From assembly GCA_937899145.1 (NCBI GenBank), contig CALBPW010000174.1:1-10879 (forward strand): 10,879 nt of DNA, in the 5' to 3' direction. The notes below the pieces were generated by a model. That model saw only the letters and a list, made by a program, of their open reading frames with translations. It did not search any database and was not told the DNA's origin. This DNA comes from an uncultured Bacteroidota bacterium. Its GTDB lineage: Bacteria > Bacteroidota > Bacteroidia > Bacteroidales > SZUA-534. The translations under genes and the position numbers were made by a program. Each line of letters begins with the position of its first letter. Within the stretch, counting starts at the first letter, position 1. This document shows positions 1 through 7,023 of the stretch, one piece after another.

Positions 1-36
1 ATCACTGTTTGGATTTTGGAAAGTAGTTATTAGTAA

Positions 37-849
37 ATTATTGATAAGTACTTTACCGATTTCTCGCGCAAACACTACGATAAAATATTGACGCACACTG
101 GTGTTACCGAGCAACAACTAAAACAGGCGTTAGACGAGATTTTGAAGCTCAATCCAAAACCCGGAGGTGGCTATTCAAATCCGCAAGAACGAACTTCGCA
201 GCCAATAACACCCGATTTTCTTTTAGAAAACAACAATGGCAATTTAGAGGTTGTTTTGAACGAACACAACACACCCGATTTGCGCATCAATCGCACTTAT
301 ACCAATATGCTTGAGCAACTTGCCGCAAAACAAAAACGCACGCAACAAGACCGCGATACGATAACTTTTGTAAAGCAAAAAATCGACTCGGCGAAATGGT
401 TTATTGATGCCATTCAACAACGAAAGATAACTCTACTTTCAACCATGCGCGCCATTGTCAACTATCAGCACAACTATTTTTTAGACGGCGATGACAAAAA
501 GCTGCGACCTATGATTTTGAGCGATATAGCCGATGTTACAGGACTTGATGTCAGCACCATTTCGCGTGTCGCCAACAGCAAATACATTCAAACCGATTTT
601 GGCGTGTTCCCACTCAAATGGTTCTTTTCCGATTCAATTAAGACCGATAGTGGAGAGGAAGTGTCGGCTCGCGTTGTTAAGAGCATTTTGGAAGATGCTG
701 TGCGAGGCGAAGACAAACGCGCACCGCTAAACGATGAGGCTCTTGCCGACATCCTGCAAAAGAAAGGCTATCAGGTGGCACGCCGCACGGTGGCTAAATA
801 TCGTGAGAAACTTGGCATACCAGTAGCACGGATGCGGAAGGAATTGTAG
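37..849 (+). CDS. rpoN: RNA polymerase sigma-54 factor, N-terminally truncated
   Basis: This is the C-terminal part of sigma-54, which directs RNA polymerase to -24/-12 promoters and needs an AAA+ activator to open DNA. RpoN-like sequence begins right after in-frame TAG TAA (31-36) with IIDKYFTDFSRKHYDKI and runs to the stop. The only formal start is a TTG at 88, inside the homology, so it is probably not the true start. Numbering from that TTG, LNPKPGGGYS (21-30) is the typical core-binding segment, ILSDIADVTG...STISRVANSKY (143-166) is the DNA-binding helix-turn-helix, and ARRTVAKYR (231-239) is the RpoN box that reads the -24 element. About 270 residues remain of a family normally near 480, so region I and the first part of the core-binding domain are missing. 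Without region I the product should not respond normally to activators. It converges on the methyltransferase 10 bp downstream. Family identity is certain; whether the break is biological or an assembly error is open. Confidence 0.93.
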   Translation: MIDKYFTDFSRKHYDKILTHTGVTEQQLKQALDEILKLNPKPGGGYSNPQERTSQPITPDFLLENNNGNLEVVLNEHNTPDLRINRTYTNMLEQLAAKQKRTQQDRDTITFVKQKIDSAKWFIDAIQQRKITLLSTMRAIVNYQHNYFLDGDDKKLRPMILSDIADVTGLDVSTISRVANSKYIQTDFGVFPLKWFFSDSIKTDSGEEVSARVVKSILEDAVRGEDKRAPLNDEALADILQKKGYQVARRTVAKYREKLGIPVARMRKEL

Positions 850-859
850 TCGCTAATTC

Positions 860-1729
860 CTATCTTTCAAACACATACACCAAACTTGAGTATTGCCCAC
901 TTTTTCGGGCGGCACGGTTCGACTTAAACCCTGTTAAAACTCCTTTCAGAAAAGCATTTCCACTGCCAGCATACCCTTCACTCATCATCGAGATGTAATA
1001 AGCGTCCCATTTTAAAGGTTTCACATCAACAAGCCGAAGCGGAGTGCCACTAAAAATCTTCTCGAGTGTCGCCTGATTAAAATGATTCAGATGACGCGGA
1101 ACATCGTATGCTGCCCACTTGTCTTTGTAATACCTGGCATCATACGATTGATAGTTTGGCAACGCTACAATCAGCCGTCCGCCATTTGCAAGCAACCTGT
1201 TTAGTTCAGAAACCTGTAGCTTCAAATTGCTGATATGCTCCAGCACATGCCACATTGTTATTATGTCGAAACTTGCATCAGGCAAGGCAAAAACCTCGTC
1301 GGGACACATAATTTTTTTACCAAGTTTTGCTGTCGAAAACTGACGTGCATCGGCACTTACATCGGCACCAGAAATGTCGTAACCTTTTTGCTGTGCAAAG
1401 TGCAGAAAATCGCCCACACCGCAACCGAAATCAAGCAACCGGCACCCCTCAACACCTTGTGTTGCCATCTTAAATTTATTAGCCACATTTACACGCTTAA
1501 CCTGATTGTAGATAAAAGGAACAAAACCCTTTTTACTCTCATTGTGACTTAGATAATCTTCTGATTTATAATAATTTCCAAGGGTATCGTCGGCTGGGCG
1601 CGGCCATGTGTAAAGCAATCCGCACTGTTGGCAACGGTAAATTTCAAAATCCTCTTTCGACAAGAAATAATCTTTCAATTGTAAGTGCAAATCGGCAACG
1701 GCCGACTCGCAAAACGGACATGTTGGCAT
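860..1729 (-). CDS. Class I SAM-dependent methyltransferase with N-terminal zinc ribbon
   Basis: A 289-residue protein of the Methyltransf_23-like group. The N-terminus carries two CxxC pairs (C4/C7 and C33/C36), a small zinc ribbon often seen on methyltransferases of sugar or cell-surface metabolism. The SAM-binding Rossmann core follows: motif I LLDFGCGVGDFL (98-109), an acidic ribose-binding residue in GADVS (D123), and MWHVLEHI (159-166) after the motif IV strand. YDVPRHLNHF lies towards the C-terminal third. The acceptor substrate cannot be read from the sequence. The start ATG at 1729 places the zinc ribbon at the very N-terminus and fits the family. The gene stands alone: it is convergent with rpoN and divergent from the dCMP deaminase, sharing a 151-bp intergenic region with the latter. 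Its SAH product would be cleaved by the AhcY encoded nearby. That link is biochemical, not operonic. Confidence 0.88.
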   Translation of the reverse strand: MPTCPFCESAVADLHLQLKDYFLSKEDFEIYRCQQCGLLYTWPRPADDTLGNYYKSEDYLSHNESKKGFVPFIYNQVKRVNVANKFKMATQGVEGCRLLDFGCGVGDFLHFAQQKGYDISGADVSADARQFSTAKLGKKIMCPDEVFALPDASFDIITMWHVLEHISNLKLQVSELNRLLANGGRLIVALPNYQSYDARYYKDKWAAYDVPRHLNHFNQATLEKIFSGTPLRLVDVKPLKWDAYYISMMSEGYAGSGNAFLKGVLTGFKSNRAARKSGQYSSLVYVFER

Positions 1730-1771
1730 AATATTTTGTTTTGCACAAAGGTTCGATAATTATTCTAAATG

Positions 1772-1829
1772 CCAAAATTTTATTTTATCGAAGTGGAAAA
1801 TTATCCCAATTCTCCAAAATATTTTATCG
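1772..1829. repeat. Pair of imperfect direct repeats in a divergent promoter region
   Basis: CCAAAATTTTATTTTATCG (1772-1790) and CCAAAATATTTTATCG (1814-1829) are identical except for three extra T in the first copy. Their starts are 42 bp apart, about four helical turns. Between them, GGAAAATT and AATTCTCC (1795-1814) form an imperfect inverted repeat. The second copy ends just before a -7-like element. Twin regulator sites are possible, but this AT-rich DNA could produce such repeats by chance. Confidence 0.4.
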
Positions 1830-1833
1830 CCTT

Positions 1834-1842
1834 TATACTTTG
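1834..1842 (+). promoter_or_regulatory. Candidate -7 element for the dCMP deaminase operon
   Basis: TATACTTTG resembles the Bacteroidota -7 consensus TAnnTTTG but has three rather than two bases between TA and TTTG. No convincing -33 TTG is seen at the usual distance. It lies 38 bp before the ATG at 1881. No ribosome-binding sequence is visible; the leader is simply A-rich, as is usual in this phylum. Confidence 0.35.
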
Positions 1843-1880
1843 AAAATCAACTTTTGTGTAATATTGGAAAATTTTAAAAA

Positions 1881-2306
1881 ATGAATGCTGAGAAACAACA
1901 TCAATTTGATTTGCGATACCTGCAAATGGCGCGTATTTGGGCTGAAAATTCGTATTGCGTGCGCCGAAAAGTAGGCGCACTTATTGTTAAAGACCAAATG
2001 ATTATTTCAGACGGCTACAACGGCACGCCATCGGGCTTTGAAAACTGCTGTGAGATTGACGAAAACACCACAAAACCATACGTGTTGCACGCCGAAGCCA
2101 ACGCCATCACAAAAGTTGCAAAATCGAGCAACAGCAGCCTTGGCTCAACACTTTACGTTACAGCATCGCCTTGCATGGAATGTGCAAAACTCATCATACA
2201 ATCGGGCATCAGACGTGTTGTTTTTTCTGACGCCTACCGCATTCAAGACGGCATTGAACTGCTACAACGCGCAGGCATCGAAATTGTGCAAATACCAATC
2301 GACTAA
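1881..2306 (+). CDS. dCMP deaminase (deoxycytidylate deaminase)
   Basis: This 141-residue zinc enzyme of the cytidine/deoxycytidylate deaminase fold converts dCMP to dUMP, the substrate of thymidylate synthase. All zinc-site motifs are intact: HAEANAI (70-76), where H70 binds zinc and E72 is the proton shuttle, and SPCMECAK (96-103) with zinc ligands C98 and C101. GYNGTPSGF (45-53) and C56/C57 match the nucleotide-binding stretch typical of dCMP deaminases rather than tRNA or riboflavin deaminases. The length is normal for the compact bacterial form. The ATG at 1881 gives the expected start directly before the first helix. The S41 protease gene begins only 12 bp after the stop, so the two are probably co-transcribed from the region around 1834. 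Confidence 0.94.
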   Translation: MNAEKQHQFDLRYLQMARIWAENSYCVRRKVGALIVKDQMIISDGYNGTPSGFENCCEIDENTTKPYVLHAEANAITKVAKSSNSSLGSTLYVTASPCMECAKLIIQSGIRRVVFSDAYRIQDGIELLQRAGIEIVQIPID

Positions 2307-2318
2307 ACAAAAAACAGA

Positions 2319-3929
2319 ATGAAAAAAATCGCAAAAATCTGGCTGCCACTGCTCCTTGCTATGGCTTTTGTGCTCGGAATGATTGTTCAAGGAAATATGC
2401 TGAAACGTGGCAGCGGAATGATTAAAAATCCGATTCGCCGCATCAGCAAAATCGATTTTCTGCTAAACAACATCAGCTTTAACTACGTTGATACTGTCAA
2501 CATAGCCGACCTTGAAGAAAAAGCCGCCATCAATATCTTAAAAGAACTCGACCCCCATTCAACCTACATTTCGGCTGAAGAATTTGCCGAGATGAACGAA
2601 CCTCTTGAAGGCAATTTTGATGGCATCGGCGTTCAATTCAATATTCAAAAAGACACTATTTATATTGTTAAAGTGATAGCAGGCGGGCCGTCGGAAAAAG
2701 TTGGCCTGCGCGATGGCGACCGCATTGTTACTGTTGACGACTCAATTGTGGCCGGTGTCAACATTACCAACAATGCCGTTATGAAGAAGTTGCGCGGACC
2801 CCGCGGCACAAAGGTGAGAGTTGGCGTTTGCCGCCGTGGCGAGAAAGACCTTGTGCCATTTGAAATCACACGCGGACAAATACCTCTCTACAGTGTCGAT
2901 GTGTCGTATATGATAAACAAAAAAACAGGCTACATCAAACTTTCGAAGTTTGCGCGCACATCGCATAAAGAATTTCAGAATGCCATTGCGAAACTGAAAT
3001 CGCAAGGCATACAAAACCTGATTTTCGACCTGCGCGGCAACGGCGGCGGCTACATGGACGCCGCAATCAACATTGTCGACGAATTTTTGGCAGACGGAAA
3101 GTTGATTGTTTATACCGAAGGCGCACATCGCGGGCGCGACGATTTTTATGCGTCAATCCGCCAATCGTGCAAAGACTTGAAACTTGCCGTGCTGATTGAC
3201 GAATTTTCTGCCTCAGCAAGCGAAATAACCGCCGGCGCCATTCAAGACAACGACCGCGGCATTATCATCGGACGCCGCTCGTTTGGCAAAGGGCTTGTAC
3301 AAGAGCCGATTATGTTCCCCGACAACTCATCGGTGCGGCTAACCATCGCGCGCTATTACACACCATCGGGGCGCTGCATTCAAAAACCATATATGCAAAG
3401 CGATGAAGAGTATTACGCCGACCTCGAAAACCGCTACAAACATGGAGAATTTACTGAGCGCGACAGTATCAAAATAACTGACTCAACCGAATATTTCACC
3501 ACAGAAGGACGCGTGGTTTATGGCGGTGGCGGCATTATGCCCGATGTCTTTATTCCTGCCGATACTTCCGATGTGTCAGACTATTACGCGAAAATCCAAC
3601 GCAAAGGCTACGAATATCAGTTTAGCCTCGAATACACTGACAAAAACAGAGCAACGCTATCAAAACTGAAAACAGCCGACGAGTTTAAACGCCACTTGAA
3701 ATCCGAAAACATTTTGGAACAATTTATCAGTTATGTCGAAAAACAAGGCATGCGGCGCGATGCGAAAGGAATCCGTCAATCGCAAAAAATTATTGAAACA
3801 CAGATAATCGCGCTTATTGCTCGCAATATTATTGATAATGATGGTTTCTATCCGATAATACAAGATGTTGACAAAACATTGCTTGAAAGTGTGAAAATTA
3901 TTGAGAACAAGACACTTAAATCGTTGTAA
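2319..3929 (+). CDS. C-terminal processing protease, PDZ/S41 family
   Basis: A 536-residue protease of peptidase family S41 (CtpA/Prc/CtpB type), which trims or degrades envelope proteins from their C-termini. Residues 1-27 start with lysines followed by a hydrophobic segment without a lipobox, so a signal anchor or uncleaved signal peptide is likely, with the body in the periplasm. Residues 40-95 form the helical N-terminal region with the family motif LDPHSTYIS (77-85). A PDZ domain covers about 96-185, with the ligand-binding loop near GIGVQF. The S41 core contains the substrate-backbone loop DLRGNGGG (237-244), the nucleophile segment DEFSASASE (294-302) and SFGKG (321-325). S299 and K324 have the 25-residue spacing of the catalytic Ser-Lys dyad, with Q328 behind. 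A helical tail of about 100 residues follows. It is the second gene of a pair with dCMP deaminase; the pairing suggests shared transcription, not a shared function. Confidence 0.93.
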   Translation: MKKIAKIWLPLLLAMAFVLGMIVQGNMLKRGSGMIKNPIRRISKIDFLLNNISFNYVDTVNIADLEEKAAINILKELDPHSTYISAEEFAEMNEPLEGNFDGIGVQFNIQKDTIYIVKVIAGGPSEKVGLRDGDRIVTVDDSIVAGVNITNNAVMKKLRGPRGTKVRVGVCRRGEKDLVPFEITRGQIPLYSVDVSYMINKKTGYIKLSKFARTSHKEFQNAIAKLKSQGIQNLIFDLRGNGGGYMDAAINIVDEFLADGKLIVYTEGAHRGRDDFYASIRQSCKDLKLAVLIDEFSASASEITAGAIQDNDRGIIIGRRSFGKGLVQEPIMFPDNSSVRLTIARYYTPSGRCIQKPYMQSDEEYYADLENRYKHGEFTERDSIKITDSTEYFTTEGRVVYGGGGIMPDVFIPADTSDVSDYYAKIQRKGYEYQFSLEYTDKNRATLSKLKTADEFKRHLKSENILEQFISYVEKQGMRRDAKGIRQSQKIIETQIIALIARNIIDNDGFYPIIQDVDKTLLESVKIIENKTLKSL

Positions 3930-3937
3930 GTTTGGTG

Positions 3938-3955
3938 TCCCGATAGCTGTCGGGA
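3938..3955. repeat. Palindrome TCCCGATAGCTGTCGGGA
   Basis: A nearly perfect inverted repeat 9 bp after the protease stop; a G-T pair replaces only one base pair in the centre. It can form a short GC-rich hairpin but has no T-run on either side, so an intrinsic terminator is unlikely. From memory, closely similar TCCCGATAGCTATCGGGA palindromes are scattered between genes in several Bacteroidota genomes. A REP-like interspersed element is therefore the likelier reading. Confidence 0.6.
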
Positions 3956-4003
3956 TGGATAATAGAATAATCGGCAAATCGTTTTTCTATGAATACTGAA
4001 AAA

Positions 4004-4125
4004 AATCAGCACAACCGATGCTATCTGCGTTCAAAACAATAACTTTGCCGAAAGTTGATAAAACAGAAAATTGAAAAACGATAAATAAATGTGAATCAGC
4101 TGAATCTGCGTTATCTGCATTCGAA
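4004..4125 (+). repeat. Two copies of a degenerate 32-bp intergenic repeat
   Basis: Copy one (4004-4035) and copy two (4094-4125) align without gaps. They share AATCAGC at the left, TATCTGC starting 18 bases later, TTC, and a trailing A-run. The middle differs. Copy two is close to the AATCTGCG-TTATCTGC phrase that I recall as common intergenic repeat material in Bacteroidota. The ahcY -7 element lies between the copies, so one is upstream of the start site and the other is in the leader. Confidence 0.5.
4040..4047 (+). promoter_or_regulatory. Predicted ahcY promoter, -7 element TAACTTTG
   Basis: TAACTTTG matches the Bacteroidota sigma-ABfr -7 consensus TAnnTTTG exactly. A good -33 TTG is not seen upstream. 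Transcription would start near 4053, giving a leader of about 90 nt that contains the second copy of the intergenic repeat. No Shine-Dalgarno sequence precedes the ATG at 4145. Confidence 0.55.
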
Positions 4126-4144
4126 ATAAATCAAAAATATAAAT

Positions 4145-5560
4145 ATGGAAAAGTATAATCAGAACTTACCTTACAAGGTAAAAGACATGTCGCTTGCCGA
4201 ATGGGGGCGAAAGGAAATTGAGCTGGCTGAAGCCGAAATGCCCGGATTGATGGCACTACGCAAAAAATACGCTGCAAGTCAGCCACTTAAAGGCGCAAAA
4301 ATATCGGGAAGCCTGCACATGACAATCCAAACAGCTGTGCTAATCGAAACGCTTACCGCCCTTGGCGCAAAAGTACGTTGGGCAAGTTGCAACATCTTTT
4401 CGACACAAGACCACGCAGCGGCAGCCATTGCACAAGGCGGTGTGCCAGTGTTTGCTTGGAAGGGGGAGAGCCTTGCCGACTATTGGTGGTGCACTGAGCA
4501 AGCCTTGAACTTTGGCAATGGCGAAGGACCTGACCTGATTGTTGACGATGGTGGCGACGCCACACTTATGCTACATAAAGGCATTGAGGCAGAGGAAAAC
4601 CCATCGATATTAGACGTAACACCAAAAGGCGAAGATGCCGTTCAACTTTTTGCTCGTCTAAAAGACGGTTTGAAAGACGATAATCAAAAATGGCACAAAT
4701 TGGCAGCCAAAGTGCGCGGTGTGAGCGAGGAAACAACAACTGGCGTGCACCGTCTTTACCAAATGGCAGAAGCCGGAACACTGCGCTTCCCGGCCATCAA
4801 TGTAAACGACTCGGTTACAAAATCGAAGTTTGACAACCTTTACGGCTGCCGCGAGAGCCTTGCCGACGGCATCAAACGCGCTACCGACATTATGATTGCC
4901 GGCAAAGTGGCTGTTGTTTGCGGCTACGGCGATGTTGGCAAAGGCTGCGCAATGAGTATGCGCGGTTTTGGCGCACGTGTGCTTGTAACCGAAATCGACC
5001 CGATTTGCGCACTACAAGCCGCAATGGAAGGCTTTGAAGTTACAACCGTTGAAGATGCGCTGCCACAAGGCGACATCTACGTAACTTGCACCGGCAACCG
5101 CGATATTATCACAGCCGGGCACATGCAAAAGATGAAAGACAAAGCCATTGTCTGCAACATCGGGCACTTCGACAACGAGATTATGGTTGCCGACCTTGAA
5201 GCCATACCAGGTATCAAAAAAGTGAACATCAAACCACAAGTTGACCAATACTATTTTGCTGACGGACATAGTATTCTGATTCTTGCCGAAGGCCGACTTG
5301 TCAACCTTGGCTGCGCCACTGGCCACCCATCGTTTGTGATGAGTAACTCGTTTACAAATCAGACACTTGCGCAATTAGATTTGTGGCAAAAACCATACAA
5401 AGTTGGTGTTTACCGCTTGCCAAAATATCTTGACGAGGAAGTGGCGCGCCTACACCTTGAACATGTTGGCGCAAAACTAACTACTCTGAGCCAAGCGCAA
5501 GCCGACTACATTGGCGTGAAAGTGGAAGGCCCATATAAGCCGGAGCATTATAGGTATTGA
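4145..5560 (+). CDS. ahcY: Adenosylhomocysteinase (S-adenosylhomocysteine hydrolase)
   Basis: This 471-residue NAD-dependent cytosolic enzyme reversibly splits S-adenosylhomocysteine into adenosine and homocysteine, relieving product inhibition of methyltransferases. The substrate-domain residues are present: H58 in [14 protein letters not shown] (86-90), and D134 in [19 protein letters not shown] and [19 protein letters not shown] carry the catalytic Glu, Lys and Asp. The NAD Rossmann motif is [11 protein letters not shown] (257-267), and the C-terminus ends in KPEHYRY, the tail that closes the partner subunit's cofactor site. The segment with [11 protein letters not shown] is the roughly 40-residue insertion found in many bacterial but not animal enzymes, which explains the length. 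The ATG at 4145 is the only sensible start. It appears monocistronic, with its own -7 element at 4040 and a terminator at 5585. Confidence 0.97.
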   Translation: MEKYNQNLPYKVKDMSLAEWGRKEIELAEAEMPGLMALRKKYAASQPLKGAKISGSLHMTIQTAVLIETLTALGAKVRWASCNIFSTQDHAAAAIAQGGVPVFAWKGESLADYWWCTEQALNFGNGEGPDLIVDDGGDATLMLHKGIEAEENPSILDVTPKGEDAVQLFARLKDGLKDDNQKWHKLAAKVRGVSEETTTGVHRLYQMAEAGTLRFPAINVNDSVTKSKFDNLYGCRESLADGIKRATDIMIAGKVAVVCGYGDVGKGCAMSMRGFGARVLVTEIDPICALQAAMEGFEVTTVEDALPQGDIYVTCTGNRDIITAGHMQKMKDKAIVCNIGHFDNEIMVADLEAIPGIKKVNIKPQVDQYYFADGHSILILAEGRLVNLGCATGHPSFVMSNSFTNQTLAQLDLWQKPYKVGVYRLPKYLDEEVARLHLEHVGAKLTTLSQAQADYIGVKVEGPYKPEHYRY

Positions 5561-5584
5561 ATAAAACACCTAACTTATTAATAA

Positions 5585-5624
5585 ACAAAAAATTCCGTTT
5601 GCAAAGTGCAATGGGATTTTTTGT
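5585..5624. terminator. Bidirectional terminator between ahcY and ribH
   Basis: ACAAAAAATTCC pairs with GGGATTTTTTGT (one T-G pair) around an inner TTGCA/TGCAA stem with loop AAG; one T is bulged and one further G-T pair occurs. The A-run on one side and the T-run on the other let it act on both strands. This fits its position 24 bp after ahcY and 18 bp beyond the end of the convergent ribH. Confidence 0.75.
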
Positions 5625-5642
5625 TTTTAATCTGGAATTTGT

Positions 5643-6113
5643 CTATACCATCTTCAATGCTGTAACCGCAGCCTCAACACCCTTATTACCAAGTTTGCCG
5701 CCTGAGCGGTCAATAGCTTGTTGAAGCGTGTCGGTGGTTAACACACCAAAAATTACCGGAATTTTGCCCTCAGCGTTAAGTGCCGAAAGACCATTTGCAA
5801 CACCTTCGCAGATAAAATCGAAGTGGCGCGTTTCGCCTTGAATAACACAACCAATGCAAATTACAGCATCACACTCATTATTGCGGATGCATTTGGCTGC
5901 AGCGTATGTCAGTTCAAATGTTCCGGGCACATGTCTAATAATGATGTTTTCATCTTCAACATCATATTGTTTAAGGGTTTTTATTGCCCCTTCTGCCATA
6001 GGAGTTGTTATTTGCTCGTTCCACTCGGCCACGGCAATAACAAAGCGGCGGCCTTTGCCCGAAGGAACTGCCGCCGCATTGTATTCTGATAAGTTATGTA
6101 ATGCTGTTGCCAT
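5643..6113 (-). CDS. ribH: 6,7-dimethyl-8-ribityllumazine synthase
   Basis: This 156-residue enzyme performs the penultimate step of riboflavin synthesis, condensing 5-amino-6-ribitylaminouracil with 3,4-dihydroxybutanone 4-phosphate. It normally assembles as pentamers or 60-mer capsids. Active-site features are intact: W31-N32 in AEWNE, PGTFEL (63-68), [13 protein letters not shown] (89-101) with H97 as the proposed general base, and [11 protein letters not shown] (135-145) with the phosphate-binding R136. The length is standard. The ATG at 6113 overlaps the stop of the upstream TPR gene as TAATG, so translation is probably coupled. No FMN riboswitch is seen upstream, so expression seems tied to the TPR gene's promoter rather than to flavin level. 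Confidence 0.96.
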   Translation of the reverse strand: MATALHNLSEYNAAAVPSGKGRRFVIAVAEWNEQITTPMAEGAIKTLKQYDVEDENIIIRHVPGTFELTYAAAKCIRNNECDAVICIGCVIQGETRHFDFICEGVANGLSALNAEGKIPVIFGVLTTDTLQQAIDRSGGKLGNKGVEAAVTALKMV

Positions 6114-6808
6114 TATTTTGCCAATAACGCATTCATTTTTGCAATATTCTTCTCAGCCGATCTGCCCTCTTGCGAACTTGCAAAATCGGTTTTAATCTGA
6201 GTATAAAGTTTCAAAGCCTTTTTGTAACTGCCTCTATTTTCATATACTTGTGCGGCTTTATTAAGGTATAAAGGCGATGTGAACTCATTTTTTACATTGT
6301 TTGCTGCTTTTTCGTAGTACGATGCGCCTTTCGACAATTCGCCCATCTCAACGTACGCGTCACCAATTGCACCCAAAGCAATCGAGCCTAATGTTAAATC
6401 GCTCGATTTGAATTTTTTCAAATGTTTGATGGCATCTTCATAATTACCGCCATACATAAAGCACAAACCAGCGTAATAGTTAGCCAATTTTGCTGTTTTT
6501 GTAATTCCGTACTCATCAATTATATCAAGGAAACCATCGTTGTTGCCATCGCCATTTAGAGCCAAATTGAATGAGTCTTTCTGGAAATATTGCTCGGCAA
6601 CATACATTGCGGCACTTGCCTCGTTATTTTTAGGCTCGATGTAGAAACGCCTGAATGCAAAGAAGATAGCTATCACAGCTACAACACCAAGTACAACATA
6701 CATGATAATATTCCTATTATCCTCAATAAAAAGTTCGGTGCGATTTAAGGTTTGTTCAACACTCTCTAAACCATCCGGTTGTTGGTCTTTAACATTATTT
6801 TTTGCCAT
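6113..6808 (-). CDS. Membrane-anchored tetratricopeptide-repeat protein
   Basis: A 231-residue protein. Residues 1-33 are polar and probably cytoplasmic. Residues 34-52 form one transmembrane helix, followed by FRRFY. The rest is helical with TPR-like units, for example [44 protein letters not shown] and [19 protein letters not shown], each with the small/aromatic spacing of TPRs. Topology and size resemble YfgM-type single-pass TPR proteins, which take part in envelope protein folding in E. coli, but that role is only inferred here. The frame stays open upstream to an ATG at 6961. I chose 6808 because [10 protein letters not shown] begins just after a -7 element at 6834-6841 and the extra 51 residues look like translated intergenic DNA. 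It overlaps ribH by one base; I recall TPR-ribH pairs from other Bacteroidales. Confidence 0.85.
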   Translation of the reverse strand: MAKNNVKDQQPDGLESVEQTLNRTELFIEDNRNIIMYVVLGVVAVIAIFFAFRRFYIEPKNNEASAAMYVAEQYFQKDSFNLALNGDGNNDGFLDIIDEYGITKTAKLANYYAGLCFMYGGNYEDAIKHLKKFKSSDLTLGSIALGAIGDAYVEMGELSKGASYYEKAANNVKNEFTSPLYLNKAAQVYENRGSYKKALKLYTQIKTDFASSQEGRSAEKNIAKMNALLAK

Positions 6809-6833
6809 AAATGATATTTTTTCGTAAAACGTG

Positions 6834-6841
6834 CAAATGTA
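6834..6841 (-). promoter_or_regulatory. Predicted promoter of the TPR-ribH operon
   Basis: Read on the minus strand, this is TACATTTG, an exact match to TAnnTTTG. It lies 25 bp before the TPR gene's ATG at 6808, giving a leader of about 20 nt. No clear -33 TTG is present. Its position argues against the longer open frame starting at 6961, because that start would lie upstream of the promoter. Confidence 0.5.
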
Positions 6842-6903
6842 ATTGTTTTTATCATTTACGAAATAATATTTTTTATTGGTGAATAGATGTGCCGATTTGT
6901 GAT

Positions 6904-6926
6904 GTTGAATCAATGGATTGTTCAAC
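6904..6926. repeat. Imperfect palindrome in the TPR/leuS divergent region
   Basis: GTTGAA-T-CAAT-GG-ATTG-TTCAAC is an inverted repeat of ten paired bases with one unpaired T and a GG centre. It lies between the two divergent -7 elements, about 63 bp from the TPR one and 68 bp from the leuS one. It could be an operator, but no regulator gene is adjacent. Confidence 0.35.
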
Positions 6927-6971
6927 CGATTAGCCGTGTCAACGATTATACAATTAAACAATTACTCTTTT

Positions 6972-7001
6972 TTTGTTATCTACAAATCAATCTTAACTTT
7001 G
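6972..7001 (+). promoter_or_regulatory. Predicted leuS promoter
   Basis: TTTG (6972-6975) and TAACTTTG (6994-7001) are separated by 18 bp, close to the Bacteroidota -33/-7 arrangement. This is the best-formed promoter in the window. Transcription would begin near 7007, leaving a leader of about 17 nt, too short for a T-box or other riboswitch. The A/T-rich leader has no Shine-Dalgarno sequence. Confidence 0.65.
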
Positions 7002-7023
7002 CCGTTTGTTAAAAATTTAAGCG

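Noticed and set aside
2742..3128. Minus-strand open frame inside the S41 protease gene
   Set aside because: It is antisense to the intact PDZ and protease core and shows no family features.
6809..6961. A 51-codon N-terminal extension of the TPR protein starting at an ATG at 6961
   Set aside because: The extra sequence is AT-rich translated spacer, it would begin upstream of the -7 element at 6834-6841, and [10 protein letters not shown] at 6808 is a natural start followed by the expected membrane helix.
6809..7023. A riboswitch or T-box before ribH or leuS
   Set aside because: The predicted leaders are only about 20 nt long on both sides and contain neither FMN-aptamer nor T-box sequence.
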